From positions 434,170 through 498,169 of the forward strand of contig NZ_BNBL01000002.1 in the NCBI RefSeq assembly GCF_014655595.1: a stretch of 64,000 nt of DNA. The letters run 5' to 3'. The notes beneath the pieces were generated by a model. It was not told where the DNA came from. It worked only from the letters and a program-made list of their open reading frames with translations, and did not search any database. This document shows positions 51,111-59,702 of this stretch, piece by piece (position 1 is the stretch's first letter; every line of letters begins with the position of its first letter). Source of the DNA: Streptomyces griseocarneus. Its GTDB lineage: Bacteria > Actinomycetota > Actinomycetes > Streptomycetales > Streptomycetaceae. The translations under genes and the position numbers were made by a program.

Positions 51111-52046
51111 TCAGCCGACCGTCACCTTGACGATGCGGCCGGAGGCCTCGACGACGAAGAGGTCGCGCCGTGGGTCGTGGTCGCCGAACGCCCGGGCGAC
51201 CCGGACGCTGCTGGGCATCCGCAGGCCCTTCACCAGGACGCAGGACCGGCCGGTCTCCGGGTTCACCCGGATCAGTTCCCCGTCGCGGAAGCTCGCGACC
51301 ACCAGGTCGCCGCCGAAGAACGTGAGGTCGTCGAGGAGCTTGATGCCCAGCGCGCTCCGGCTGAGCCTGACGACCGTGGTGTGCCGCGCCGGATCGTTCA
51401 GGGGAACGCGTACGACCGGGGACGAGGTGTCGGTGATGACGCTCGCGTACAGCTGATCGCCGACGATCTCCAGGCCGTTGGCGCCGAAGACGTTCGCCTT
51501 CCTCGTCCACTCCTCGTCCTTGGTGCCGTCCGGCCGGATCTTCACGATGCCGGTGGACAGTTCGCGGCTGAGGTAGAAGTTGCCCTCGGAGTCGATGGCG
51601 AGGCCGTTGATGCCGGATATCCCGCTGACGACCTTCTCCGGCTTCGGATGGGCGGCGGTCGGGTCGAACCGCATGATGCCGCCGTCCGTAGCCAGCGGAT
51701 TCACGCCGAAGTTGACGTACATCATCCCGTCCGGGCCGCGCCGGATGCCACCCGCCCCGCTCACCGGAAAGCTGGTCCTGAGCGTCCCGTCGGGGGCGTA
51801 CCCCTCGACCCGGCCCTTGACGATGTGCGCGACCCAGAGCGTGCCGCGCCCGTCGAACTCGAGGTTCTCCCGCCAGTCCAGCACCGGTATGCCGCCCTCG
51901 CGGAACACCTTCACGCTCGCGGGCTCCGGGCACGGATCCAGGGCCGGGGAGGCCGCCCGGCCGGACGCCGCGCTCGACACCCCCGGCACGCCAACCGCCA
52001 GCGCCGCCAGCAGACTTCCCACAACCGCCATTGATCGAATACGCAT
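51111..52046 (-). CDS. Secreted beta-propeller protein, SMP-30/gluconolactonase-like
   Basis: A 311-residue exported protein. The first 27 residues are a Sec signal (MAVVGSLLAALAVGVPGVSS). The mature part has repeated propeller blades: NLEFDGRGTLWVAHIVKGRV, GGIRRGPDGMMYVNFGVN, INGLAIDSEGNFYLSREL and NGLEIVGDQLYASV. These match SMP-30/NHL-type lactonase or strictosidine-synthase-like folds. Without aligned metal ligands an enzyme activity cannot be claimed. ATG 52046 is preceded by CGGGGGC but little spacing. Confidence 0.82.
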   Translation of the reverse strand: MRIRSMAVVGSLLAALAVGVPGVSSAASGRAASPALDPCPEPASVKVFREGGIPVLDWRENLEFDGRGTLWVAHIVKGRVEGYAPDGTLRTSFPVSGAGGIRRGPDGMMYVNFGVNPLATDGGIMRFDPTAAHPKPEKVVSGISGINGLAIDSEGNFYLSRELSTGIVKIRPDGTKDEEWTRKANVFGANGLEIVGDQLYASVITDTSSPVVRVPLNDPARHTTVVRLSRSALGIKLLDDLTFFGGDLVVASFRDGELIRVNPETGRSCVLVKGLRMPSSVRVARAFGDHDPRRDLFVVEASGRIVKVTVG

Positions 52047-52245
52047 GCCCCCGTTGTACCGGCCCACCACCACTCCCACCAGTCACCCGCTTGCCAACTG
52101 TCACCGCTGCCGCGCTTCGCACCGGATGGGCCCGGCGGTGCCCCTCACATGTGCGGGGCGCCTTTCATGACGATTCGATGAGCGTTTGCCGAACTTGATC
52201 ACAGTCGCCGGGTCCTTGTCAGTGCCCGGCCTTAGCCTGTTGCAC

Positions 52246-52449
52246 ATGTCCGTCATCCATACCTGCGATCAGGCACGCCCCGAGGTGATCAACGCGAAGA
52301 TCCGTACCTTCCTGAGCGCGCGCGAGGGGCGCCTGCTCACCCGCGACGAGAGCCTCGAGTACCAGCGGCTCACGGTGCAATGGCTGGCAGCGAAGCGGAG
52401 TTGCGGACAGGGAAGCCCGCGCCGCGTGGAGGAGCCGCTCCCCGGGTGA
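52246..52449 (+). CDS. Small hypothetical helical protein
   Basis: A 67-residue charged helical protein: INAKIRTFLSAREGRLLTRD, then ESLEYQRLTVQWLAAKR. The pattern of a basic helix, a TRDE turn and a second helix recurs in short Streptomyces proteins of unknown function. No ribosome site; TAGCCT (52233-52238) lies seven bases before the ATG, so the message is probably leaderless. Its stop faces that of an MFS gene 30 bases away. Confidence 0.65.
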   Translation: MSVIHTCDQARPEVINAKIRTFLSAREGRLLTRDESLEYQRLTVQWLAAKRSCGQGSPRRVEEPLPG

Positions 52450-52479
52450 CCCGGCCCTGCCCAGCACGCCCCCGGGGCC

Positions 52480-53736
52480 TCACCCGGACGCGGCCGCGTG
52501 AGGCGTGACCGCCCCGGATTCCGGCAGCGCGTAGGGGCGGTTGTTCCGCGCCCACCGTACGGCCGGGCCCATCGCATGCCCGGCGGCGAGGAAGGCGCCG
52601 CCCAGCAGGAGCCAGCCCGGCACTCCCCAGGTCACGACCGTCGTGGTGAGCAGCAGCGGCCCGAGGGTACGGGCCGCGGCCACGCTCGTGGCGAAGAAGC
52701 CCTGGTACTGGCCCATCCGCTCGTCGGGCGCGAGGCCGAAGCCGATCTGCCAGGAGCCGGCGGACTGCTTCATCTCGCCGACGACCTGCAGCGTCGCGCC
52801 CGCGACGAGAACCGTCGCCGTGACCCACAGCGGCAGGTCGGCGGCCGACAGGGCGAAGACCGCGCAGGACGCGAGCAGAATGGCGCCGGCGACGCGCACG
52901 GCGCGCGAGGCGGAGCGCAGGCCGGTGACGGAACGCGCCGTACGGACCTGGAAGAACGCGACGCCGAGCGTGTTGAGGACGAACAGCGCCGACGCCAGCC
53001 AGGTGAGCTGGGGCGCCCGGAGGGCGATCCACAGCGGAATGACGAGGCTGAGCAGCGGCATCCGCAGCAGCAGGACCGCGTTGAGGAGCGTGACGACGGC
53101 GTACGGCCGGTCCCGCAGGACCGCCATCGTGGGGCCGTCGTCCACGCGTCGCGCGGCGGGTGCCACCGCGGGCAGCCGCAGCATGATCGCGGCGCAGACC
53201 ACGAAGCTCAGCGCGTCGACGGCGAGGACGACGAGGTACCCGGCCCGGCTTCCGTGGGCGAGGGCCAGGCCGCCCAGGCCCGCGCCGACGGCCAGTCCCG
53301 CGTTGAGCGCCGACTGCGCGTGGGCGAGGACGCCGGTGCGTTCGGCGGGCGCGATCAGGCCGGCGAGCAGCGCCTGACGGGCCGCCGCGAGTCCCGACTG
53401 GGCGGTGGCGTACAGGCAGACGGCGATCAGGAACGGCACGAAGGAACGGATGACGAGGAAGGAGGCGACGGCCACCGCGGTGGCCAGCGCGAGCAGCACC
53501 GCCGTGCCGCGAGGACCGCGGCGGTCGGCGAGATGGCCCAGCGGAACTCCCGCCAGCGAACCAATGGCCCACGCCAGCGTGAGCCCCACCCCGAGCCGGG
53601 CCGGTGACAGGCCGACGACCTGGGTGAAGTACAGCGCCGAGCACGTGTAGTACGCACCGTCACCGACGGAATTGCTCAACTGGGCGACGGTCAGCACGCG
53701 CGGCGCTCCGGCGCGCGGCATCATCGGTATCGGCAC
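52480..53736 (-). CDS. MFS transporter
   Basis: A 418-residue major facilitator protein with about 12 membrane segments. Motif A appears as GHLADRRGPRG in the loop between helices 2 and 3. The opening SNSVGDGAYYTCSALYFTQV and later QSGLAAARQALLAGLIAP fit drug/metabolite exporters. GTG 53736 has AGGAG four bases upstream. It stands alone; substrate unknown. Confidence 0.9.
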   Translation of the reverse strand: MPIPMMPRAGAPRVLTVAQLSNSVGDGAYYTCSALYFTQVVGLSPARLGVGLTLAWAIGSLAGVPLGHLADRRGPRGTAVLLALATAVAVASFLVIRSFVPFLIAVCLYATAQSGLAAARQALLAGLIAPAERTGVLAHAQSALNAGLAVGAGLGGLALAHGSRAGYLVVLAVDALSFVVCAAIMLRLPAVAPAARRVDDGPTMAVLRDRPYAVVTLLNAVLLLRMPLLSLVIPLWIALRAPQLTWLASALFVLNTLGVAFFQVRTARSVTGLRSASRAVRVAGAILLASCAVFALSAADLPLWVTATVLVAGATLQVVGEMKQSAGSWQIGFGLAPDERMGQYQGFFATSVAAARTLGPLLLTTTVVTWGVPGWLLLGGAFLAAGHAMGPAVRWARNNRPYALPESGAVTPHAAASG

Positions 53737-53890
53737 GACACTCCTGGGTACGAGCGGCTCGGCGGCCGCGTCCTCCTCGCTGGCCCCGTCACGCTACGGT
53801 CCCAAGTGGCCGCCCCGGCAGGTCCAATGACGACCCGTCCACGTGGGCCATTTCCGGTGCGGCCGGCGACGTGGAAGAAGCTGGGTGCCG

Positions 53891-53918
53891 GGCCCGCCCC
53901 GGCGTACCGGAGCGGGCC
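53891..53918 (-). terminator. Hairpin after thioesterase
   Basis: GGCCCGC (53891-53897) pairs with GCGGGCC (53912-53918), with an inner CCGG/CCGG pairing. Lies 11 bases beyond the thioesterase stop on the minus strand. Confidence 0.5.
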
Positions 53919-53928
53919 GGGCCCGTGG

Positions 53929-54387
53929 TCAGTCGCGGCCGGCCGGACCGTCCGGCACGGTCAGGGGCGGTACGGCGCGGGGGCGGCCCTCGGAGTCGAT
54001 GGCGACGAAGGTCAGGCCGGCGTTGGCGACTTCCGCCGTGGGGCCGGAGGCGTTCCAGCGTTCGGCGGTGACGCGGACCGCGACGGTCATCGACGTGCGG
54101 CCGGCCCGGCGCAGTTCGGCGTGGGCGCTCAGCAGGTCGCCGGCGCGGACCGGGGCGAGGAAGGACATGCGGTCCACGGAGACGGTCACGGCCGGGCCGT
54201 CGGCATGACGCCCGGCGGCCGCGGCGGCCGCGTCGTCGATCAGCTTCATGACCACCCCGCCGTGGATGGTGCCGTAGAGGTTGGTGTCGTGTTCGCTCAT
54301 GATGTGGGCGAGCGTCACCCGGGAGTCCGCCGGGGTCTTGGGCGCGCGGGCCGGGGCGGCGTCGGTGTCCAGGGGGCTGATCGTCAC
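53929..54387 (-). CDS. Acyl-CoA thioesterase (hotdog fold)
   Basis: A 152-residue YciA/BACH-type hotdog thioesterase that should release free CoA from acyl-CoA in the cytosol. The signature is IMSEHDTNLYGTIHGGVVMK, then LIDDAAAAAAGRHADGPAVT; the Asp in DDAA is the likely catalytic acid, with GGVVMK at the hotdog helix start. GTG 54387 follows AAGGAG by seven bases. Upstream on the same strand lies a cobalamin riboswitch with nothing else between, so this gene appears to be repressed when B12 is plentiful, an unusual regulon member. The acyl specificity is unknown. Confidence 0.9.
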   Translation of the reverse strand: MTISPLDTDAAPARAPKTPADSRVTLAHIMSEHDTNLYGTIHGGVVMKLIDDAAAAAAGRHADGPAVTVSVDRMSFLAPVRAGDLLSAHAELRRAGRTSMTVAVRVTAERWNASGPTAEVANAGLTFVAIDSEGRPRAVPPLTVPDGPAGRD

Positions 54388-54497
54388 GTCAACTCTCCTT
54401 CGCGAGTCGAGGATCGGCCTCGGCGGCCCGCCAGGACGCGAAGGACACGGCGCGATCGGCCCGTGTCGTCGACCCGCCCTCGAGGTCACCGAGTGGT

Positions 54498-54520
54498 CCG
54501 CGTGCGACCACCGCACGCGG
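54498..54520 (-). terminator. Hairpin directly after riboswitch, probable expression platform
   Basis: CCGCGTGCG and CGCACGCGG form a perfect 9-bp stem with a 5-nt loop, five bases downstream of the B12 box on the minus strand. No U-tract; it may be a terminator or transcription pause element. Confidence 0.5.
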
Positions 54521-54742
54521 GCAGCGGCAGGTCTTCGGACTCGCGGGCACGCCTCGTCCGGCGGGACCGGACCAAGGGGCTCCTACTGGCCGTCGCTTCC
54601 CTGACCCGCGGCCCCGGGGGGCGCTGAGGTCCAGTGCGTATGACGGCGGTCGTTCCCGCTCACCGCTGCGGGGCAGTCCCGGAATCGCACCGGGTTCCCT
54701 CTTGCGACGCCTCCCGCCTGGCGGACGGGGCGAACCAGCTGC
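54521..54742 (-). ncRNA. Cobalamin riboswitch
   Basis: On the minus strand the conserved elements come in order: GGGAACCCGGTGCGATTCC (core start), GGGACTGCCCCGCAGCGGTG, a variable arm, GGCCAGTAGG, and the B12 box GAGTCCGAAGACCTGCC (54542-54526). GCAG at the 5' end can pair with CTGC beyond the B12 box to close the P1 helix. The spacing fits a complete adenosylcobalamin-type aptamer. In this class, ligand binding normally turns the downstream gene off. The next gene is the thioesterase at 54387. Confidence 0.93.
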
Positions 54743-54748
54743 GTGATC

Positions 54749-54754
54749 AGCCTA
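54749..54754 (-). promoter_or_regulatory. -10 box for riboswitch transcript
   Basis: TAGGCT on the minus strand, seven bases before the predicted riboswitch 5' end (about 54742). The agreement of promoter and aptamer positions supports both. No clear -35. Confidence 0.5.
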
Positions 54755-55015
54755 ACGGCCCCGCCCGCGCGGCCCCTCATACCCCGAGAAGGTCTTGCTC
54801 GAAGCTCTCCCGCGAAGGTCTCCCGCGAAGGGGACACGTCCGGCTGGCCGGGTGGTTCGTGCGGCCACCGCGATATCGGCGTGCCGGGACGGGGAGGCGT
54901 GTGCTGAAAGCCGCCGCCTGGCCGGGGCTCCGCGGGCCGTTTCGCACCCGCGTCCGGGGGCAGCCGAACCTCCCCGTGGCACGGGGACGAAGCGCGCGAC
55001 GCGAGAGGCGGCGTG
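54755..55015. other. Intergenic region upstream of DUF1206 gene
   Basis: No gene seen. It holds the first copy of a 17-bp repeat (54973-54989); the second copy lies inside the next gene. Confidence 0.4.
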
Positions 55016-55069
55016 ATGGGTGAATGGTCGAACGGCAGCGGCGCGCGGGCGGCCCGTGGCACGGGGACG
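54973..55069. repeat. Two copies of CCCGTGGCACGGGGACG, 80 bp apart
   Basis: Identical 17-mers at 54973-54989 and 55053-55069, each with the internal inverted repeat CCCGTG-g-CACGGG. One lies upstream of the DUF1206 start and one at codons 13-18. Confidence 0.6.
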
Positions 55070-55846
55070 GCGGTGGCGGCGCGCGCCGGACTGACGGCAC
55101 GCGGCGTGATCTACCTCCTCGTCGGGGTACTGGCGGTGCGCATCGCGCACAGCGGTGGCGGCGGCGGTGAGCAGGCCGACCGCGGGGGAGCCGTGCAGGA
55201 GCTGGCCGGGAAGCCGTTCGGGCAGGCGCTGGTGTGGGCCGTGGGCATCGGGCTGATCGGCATGGCCCTGTGGCGGCTGTCGGAGGCGGTCTTCGGGGCG
55301 GCGGGCCCCGACGGCCGCAAGGTCGGCAAGCGGCTGCTGTCGGCCGGGCGCTTCGTGTTCTACTCCGTCGTCGCCGGCTCGGTGATCGCCTTCGCCGCGG
55401 GCGAGCGCGGCAGCGGTGCCGGCTCGACCGACGAACAGTCCAAGGACATCACCGCCCGGGTGCTGGGCTGGCCGGCCGGCCAGGCGCTGGTGATCTGCGC
55501 CGGGGCCGTGCTGGCGGGCATCGGCGTATGGATCGCGGTACGGGCCGCCATGCGCACGTACCGCCGGAAGCTGAACCTGCTGCAGATGTCCGAGGGCACG
55601 CAGCGGACGGTGGACGTCCTCGGGGTGGCGGGCGGCGTCTGCCGGGGGCTGCTCTTCGCCACGGCGGGCGGCTTCGCCATCCAGGCGGCCGCCGCCTACG
55701 ACCCCGGCCAGGCCAAGGGACTGGACGACACACTGCGCACCTTCGCCGGAACGCCGGCCGGGCCGTGGCTGCTGACCGTGGAGGCCGTGGGGCTCATCCT
55801 GTTCGGGCTGTTCTCCTTCGCGATGGCGCGCTGGCGGAAGGTATGA
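55016..55846 (+). CDS. DUF1206 membrane protein
   Basis: A 276-residue inner membrane protein with three DUF1206 repeats, each with two membrane helices: ARAGLTARGVIYLLVGVLAV near the start, LSAGRFVFYSVVAGSVIAFA in the middle, and GGVCRGLLFATAGGFAIQAA near the end, each followed by a LWRLxEA or similar helix. Common in actinomycetes; function unknown. ATG 55016 has GAGG about seven bases upstream; GTG 55013 is also in frame. The YbdK-type ligase starts 38 bases downstream and may be co-transcribed. Confidence 0.92.
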   Translation: MGEWSNGSGARAARGTGTAVAARAGLTARGVIYLLVGVLAVRIAHSGGGGGEQADRGGAVQELAGKPFGQALVWAVGIGLIGMALWRLSEAVFGAAGPDGRKVGKRLLSAGRFVFYSVVAGSVIAFAAGERGSGAGSTDEQSKDITARVLGWPAGQALVICAGAVLAGIGVWIAVRAAMRTYRRKLNLLQMSEGTQRTVDVLGVAGGVCRGLLFATAGGFAIQAAAAYDPGQAKGLDDTLRTFAGTPAGPWLLTVEAVGLILFGLFSFAMARWRKV

Positions 55847-55884
55847 CGTCGTCGTACGGACCCCCATCGAAAGGGGCGCAGCAC

Positions 55885-56973
55885 ATGCGGAGTGTCGGCG
55901 TGGAAGAGGAACTGCTCCTGGTGGACCCGGAAACCGGAAATCCGCGTGCCGTCGCCGGGACGGTTCTCGCCCGGGCGGAAGCGGCGGACGAGGACGGGGC
56001 GGGCCTGGAGAAGGAATTGCAGCGCGAACAACTCGAGATCGCGACCCGGCCGACGACGGCGATGACGGATCTCGCGGCCGAGGTGCGCGAGCGCCGCGGC
56101 ACGGCCGCCGAACAGGCCCGGTCCGCCGGGGCCGCGGTGGCGGCGCTGGCCACCTCACCGCTTCCCGTCGATCCTTCCCTGAGCGGCGGGCGGCGTTATC
56201 GGCGGGTGGCCGCGGAATTCGGTCTCACCGCGCAGGAGCAGCTGACCTGTGGCTGCCATGTGCACGTGAGCGTCGCCTCGGACGAGGAAGGGGTGGCGGT
56301 CCTGGACCGGATCCGGCCGTGGCTGGCTCCCCTGCTGGCACTCAGCGCGAATTCCCCTTTCTGGCAGGGGCAGGACAGTGGCTACAACAGTTACCGGAGC
56401 CAGGTCTGGGGCCGATGGCCGTCCGCGGGCGCGGTGGAGGTGTTCGGTTCGGCCAAGGAATACCACGCCCAGGTCCGGGCGATGCTGGAGACGGACACCC
56501 TCCTCGACACGGGAATGATCTATTTCGACGCCCGGCTCTCCCGCAATTACCCCACCGTCGAGATCAGGGTGGCCGACGTCTGCCTGGAGGCCGAGGACAC
56601 GGTGCTGGTCGCGGCGCTCGCCAGGGGGCTGGTGGAGACGGCGGCCCGCGCCTGGCGCGCCGGGCAGGCGCCGGCGCCTGCCACGGTGGGCATGCTCCGG
56701 CTGGCCACCTGGCGAGCGGGCAAGTCCGGGGTGTCGGACCGGCTCGTCCACCCACTGCGCTGGACGCCCGCCCCGGCCCCGGAGGTGCTGGGCGCGCTGG
56801 TGGACCACGTCCATGACGCGCTGTCGGACGCCGGTGACCTCGCCCTGGTACGCGCATCCCTGGACCGGCTGCTGAGCCGGGGCGGTGGCGCCGGCAGGCA
56901 GCGCGAGACGCTCGAGCGCACCGGTGAGCTGCGGTCCGTCGTCGCGGAGGCCGTCGAGCGCACCGTCTCCTGA
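55885..56973 (+). CDS. Carboxylate-amine ligase / glutamate-cysteine ligase type 2 (YbdK family)
   Basis: A 362-residue ATP-dependent ligase of the GCS2/YbdK family. Signatures: VGVEEELLLVDPETG at the N-terminus, LEKELQREQLEIATRP, CGCHVHVSV (near 125, metal and ATP site), and YFDARLSRNYPTVEIRVADV (near 220). The family includes gamma-glutamylcysteine synthetases and ligases of unknown substrate; in Streptomyces several copies occur. ATG 55885 follows AAAGGGG by eight bases. Confidence 0.92.
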   Translation: MRSVGVEEELLLVDPETGNPRAVAGTVLARAEAADEDGAGLEKELQREQLEIATRPTTAMTDLAAEVRERRGTAAEQARSAGAAVAALATSPLPVDPSLSGGRRYRRVAAEFGLTAQEQLTCGCHVHVSVASDEEGVAVLDRIRPWLAPLLALSANSPFWQGQDSGYNSYRSQVWGRWPSAGAVEVFGSAKEYHAQVRAMLETDTLLDTGMIYFDARLSRNYPTVEIRVADVCLEAEDTVLVAALARGLVETAARAWRAGQAPAPATVGMLRLATWRAGKSGVSDRLVHPLRWTPAPAPEVLGALVDHVHDALSDAGDLALVRASLDRLLSRGGGAGRQRETLERTGELRSVVAEAVERTVS

Positions 56974-56992
56974 CCGCCCCCTGCCCGGCCCT

Positions 56993-57739
56993 TCAGGGAC
57001 GCCGGTTGTGGGCGCCGGGGGTGTACCCGAACGAGCGGCGGAAGACGTCGATGAAGGCGCTGGGGGAGGACCATCCGCAGCGGTGGGCGACGGCGGTGAC
57101 GGGCACGTCGTCGGCCAGCATGCGCAGGGCGTGGTAGAGGCGGGCCTGGGTGCGCCACTGGGGAAAGGTCATGCCGAGCTCGGAGCGGAAGAGGCGGCTG
57201 AGGGTGCGCTCGCCGGCTCCCGCCGCGGCGCCCAGGGCGGCGAGGGTACGGGGGTCCGCCGGGTCGTCGCGGAGGATCGCGCAGACGGCCGTCAGGCGGG
57301 GGTCGGCCGGGGCGGGCAACCGCAGGGGCTGCCGGGGTGAGGCGCGCAACTGGTCGCGGAGCACGGCGAGCAGGCGCCGGCGTTCGGCGCCGGTGTCGTC
57401 GGGGGCGCGCGTGTAGGCGAGGATCAGCTCGCGCAGCAGCGGGCTGACGGCGAGGACGGTGGGCGCGTCCAGGCCGAGCGGGTTGTCGTCGGCGGGCAGC
57501 CCGACCAGGTGCAGCTCGAGGTGGCCGTGGGCGCGGGGGGCGTGGACGGTCCCCGCAGGAACCCAGATGGCGCGCGTTCCGGGCGCGAACCACGTGCCGG
57601 CGTCGGTGGTGACGGACAGGACGCCCGAGCCCGCGTAGATGATCTGGTGGTCGTCGTGGCAGTGCGCGTCGATGTGTTCCCCGGCGGCCAGGGTCCGGGC
57701 GCGCGTCGGGGCCTGCGGCATGTGGCGGATTGTCGACAC
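56993..57739 (-). CDS. AraC family regulator with cupin domain
   Basis: A 248-residue regulator. The N-terminal cupin (HIDAHCHDDHQIIYAGSGVL, WVPAGTVHA) binds an effector; the C-terminal AraC double helix-turn-helix (TLAALGAAAGAGERTLSRLF and VTAVAHRCGWSSPSAFIDVF) binds DNA. GTG 57739 is preferred because TAAACT lies eight bases upstream and no ribosome site precedes ATG 57721. It is divergent from an Fsr-like MFS gene 53 bases away. Regulators of this type usually control the adjacent exporter. Confidence 0.9.
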   Translation of the reverse strand: MSTIRHMPQAPTRARTLAAGEHIDAHCHDDHQIIYAGSGVLSVTTDAGTWFAPGTRAIWVPAGTVHAPRAHGHLELHLVGLPADDNPLGLDAPTVLAVSPLLRELILAYTRAPDDTGAERRRLLAVLRDQLRASPRQPLRLPAPADPRLTAVCAILRDDPADPRTLAALGAAAGAGERTLSRLFRSELGMTFPQWRTQARLYHALRMLADDVPVTAVAHRCGWSSPSAFIDVFRRSFGYTPGAHNRRP

Positions 57740-57792
57740 GGATTGGCAGTTTATCGAAAGCACGACACGCGCGGCGTTGCCACGATCAAGAG

Positions 57793-59052
57793 GTGTCAGC
57801 CAACCGCACCGCCTCAGCCGTCCCAACCGCCTTACGGAACAGGCCCCGGCCCATCACCCTGCTGTCCCTGGGCCATGCCTGCGTCGACATCTACCAGGGG
57901 GCGGTGGCCGCGCTGGTGCCGTACCTCGTCTCCGAGCGGGCCTACACCTACGCCGCGGCCTCCGGCATCGTCCTGGCCGTCTCCCTGCTCTCGTCGGTGG
58001 TGCAGCCGCTGTTCGGGGCGTTCACCGACAAGTGGTCCATGCCGTGGCTGCTGCCGGTCAGCACGCTGCTGGGCGGCGCCGGCGTCGCACTGAGCGGCGT
58101 CGGCGGCTCGTACGCCCTCACCCTGACCGTGGTCGCCGTGTCCGGCATCGGCATCGCCGCCTACCACCCCGAGGCCGCCCGGGTGGCCCGTGGCGCCGGC
58201 CGCGGCAGTCACACCGCGATGGGCTGGTTCTCGCTCGGCGGGAACCTCGGCTTCGCCGCCGGCCCCCTGATGGTCTCCGCCGTCATCGCCACCGGCGGTC
58301 TGCGGGCCTCGCCGCTCCTGGTCGTCCCCGCCCTCGCCGGCGCGGCCCTGAGCATGGCCGCGTTACGGGCCGTCAAGGCCCCGGCCGCGACGGCCACGGC
58401 GGCCGCCGGCGCGGGCGAGGCCGCGGCCAGGGACGACTGGCGGTCCTTCGTCACGCTGTCCGGGGCCATCGTGTGCCGCTCGATCGTCTTCGTCGGCCTG
58501 AGCACGTTCATCTCGCTCTACGCCCGCCAGCGCACCGGCGGCGGCGACCTCTCCGGCACGGCCGCCCTGTTCGTGCTCTACCTCGGCGGCGCGGTGGGCA
58601 CCGTGGCCGGAGGGAAACTCGCCACCCGCTACGGCCGCATCAGGGTCGTCCGGTGGTCCTACGCCCTGACCGTCCTCGCCGTCGCCGGCGTCGTCCACGT
58701 CCCGGGCCCGCCGCTCTACCTCTTCGTCGCGCTCACCTCCGCCGGCCTGTACGTGCCCTTCTCCCTGCACATCACCCTCGGCCAGGACTACCTGCCCCGG
58801 CGCATGGGCACCGCCTCCGGCGTCACCATGGGCCTGGCCGTCAGCGTCGGCGGCCTCGCCGGTCCCGCCATCGGCGCCATGGCCGACGCCACCTCCCTCC
58901 AGACCGCCCTCACCCCCCTGATCGCCCTGCCCGCCCTCGCCTGGCTCCTCCTGCGCACCCTGCACGAACCCGTCGTCGCGCCATCAGATCCCCCCGCCGG
59001 TCCTGCTGATGCCGCGGCCCCGGCACGAGCGGAGGCGGACGGGGGGACGTGA
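57793..59052 (+). CDS. MFS transporter, fosmidomycin-resistance (Fsr)-like
   Basis: A 419-residue major facilitator protein. LLSLGHACVDIYQGAVAALV at the start and GIGIAAYHPEAARVAR resemble the fosmidomycin-resistance branch. About 12 membrane helices, with an Asp/Ala-rich tail. Codons 14 (57832-57834) and 191 (58363-58365) are TTA, so expression probably needs the bldA tRNA, which ties export to development or antibiotic production. The GTG has only AAGAG touching it, so the message may be nearly leaderless. Probably controlled by the divergent AraC regulator. Confidence 0.88.
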   Translation: MSANRTASAVPTALRNRPRPITLLSLGHACVDIYQGAVAALVPYLVSERAYTYAAASGIVLAVSLLSSVVQPLFGAFTDKWSMPWLLPVSTLLGGAGVALSGVGGSYALTLTVVAVSGIGIAAYHPEAARVARGAGRGSHTAMGWFSLGGNLGFAAGPLMVSAVIATGGLRASPLLVVPALAGAALSMAALRAVKAPAATATAAAGAGEAAARDDWRSFVTLSGAIVCRSIVFVGLSTFISLYARQRTGGGDLSGTAALFVLYLGGAVGTVAGGKLATRYGRIRVVRWSYALTVLAVAGVVHVPGPPLYLFVALTSAGLYVPFSLHITLGQDYLPRRMGTASGVTMGLAVSVGGLAGPAIGAMADATSLQTALTPLIALPALAWLLLRTLHEPVVAPSDPPAGPADAAAPARAEADGGT

Positions 59053-59068
59053 CCCGGGCGGAGTGATC

Positions 59069-59563
59069 TCAGCGCCGCGGAGTGGCCGGCGTCCGGGCGT
59101 CACCTTCGGGTGCGTCCGGGCTCATGTCGTACTCGTCGACGTCGACGACCGCCCCGGTCGCCGCGAGGAAGTCCAGTACGTCGCGGCCCAGATGCCAGCC
59201 GAAGAGGTTCGGCCCTTCCGGCCCGCACGCCTCGTCCGTGTCCTCGACGTCGTTGAAGCAGCGCACGACGTGCAGGGCCGCCGACGGGTCCGGCCCTTCC
59301 CGGTCCAGTTTTCGCGCCAGCGCGGCGATGCGGTCCGTGTGAGGCCGGAGCCGGTCCAAAACGTGCGCGATCTGTTCGTCGACCCGCAGGCCAGGCTCTC
59401 GGCACACGACCTTCCAGCTGTGGCAGACCGGTATGACCGGATCGGTGAACCGGCTTCCGCGCACCCGGGTCTCGTCGGGCTCGAGGCCCAGTTCCGCGGT
59501 CATCTCCCGCGCGCTGGTACGTGTGCTGGTCAGCGCGAAGTAGGCGTATTGCTGCAGGGGCAT
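59069..59563 (-). CDS. DUF4279 protein
   Basis: A 164-residue soluble protein with the DUF4279 pattern: YFALTSTRTSAREMTAELGL then EPDETRVRGSRFTDP, a helical middle (VDEQIAHVLDRLRPHTDRI), and an acidic end. Function unknown; members sometimes accompany toxin-immunity loci, but nothing of that kind is adjacent. TAACCT sits six bases before the ATG on the minus strand and there is no ribosome site, suggesting a leaderless message. Confidence 0.85.
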   Translation of the reverse strand: MPLQQYAYFALTSTRTSAREMTAELGLEPDETRVRGSRFTDPVIPVCHSWKVVCREPGLRVDEQIAHVLDRLRPHTDRIAALARKLDREGPDPSAALHVVRCFNDVEDTDEACGPEGPNLFGWHLGRDVLDFLAATGAVVDVDEYDMSPDAPEGDARTPATPRR

Positions 59564-59702
59564 CAGTGGAGGTTACCCGAGCGTCCTCTGCCGCACGTAC
59601 GCTCTTGTGGCTTAAAACCCCTTTGTTATCCATGTGGCGGTCTGGGCAGGCTTGCTCCTGCAGCAATCGGAAATCCTTTCGTCCGTCAAGAGGAGAGACG
59701 TC

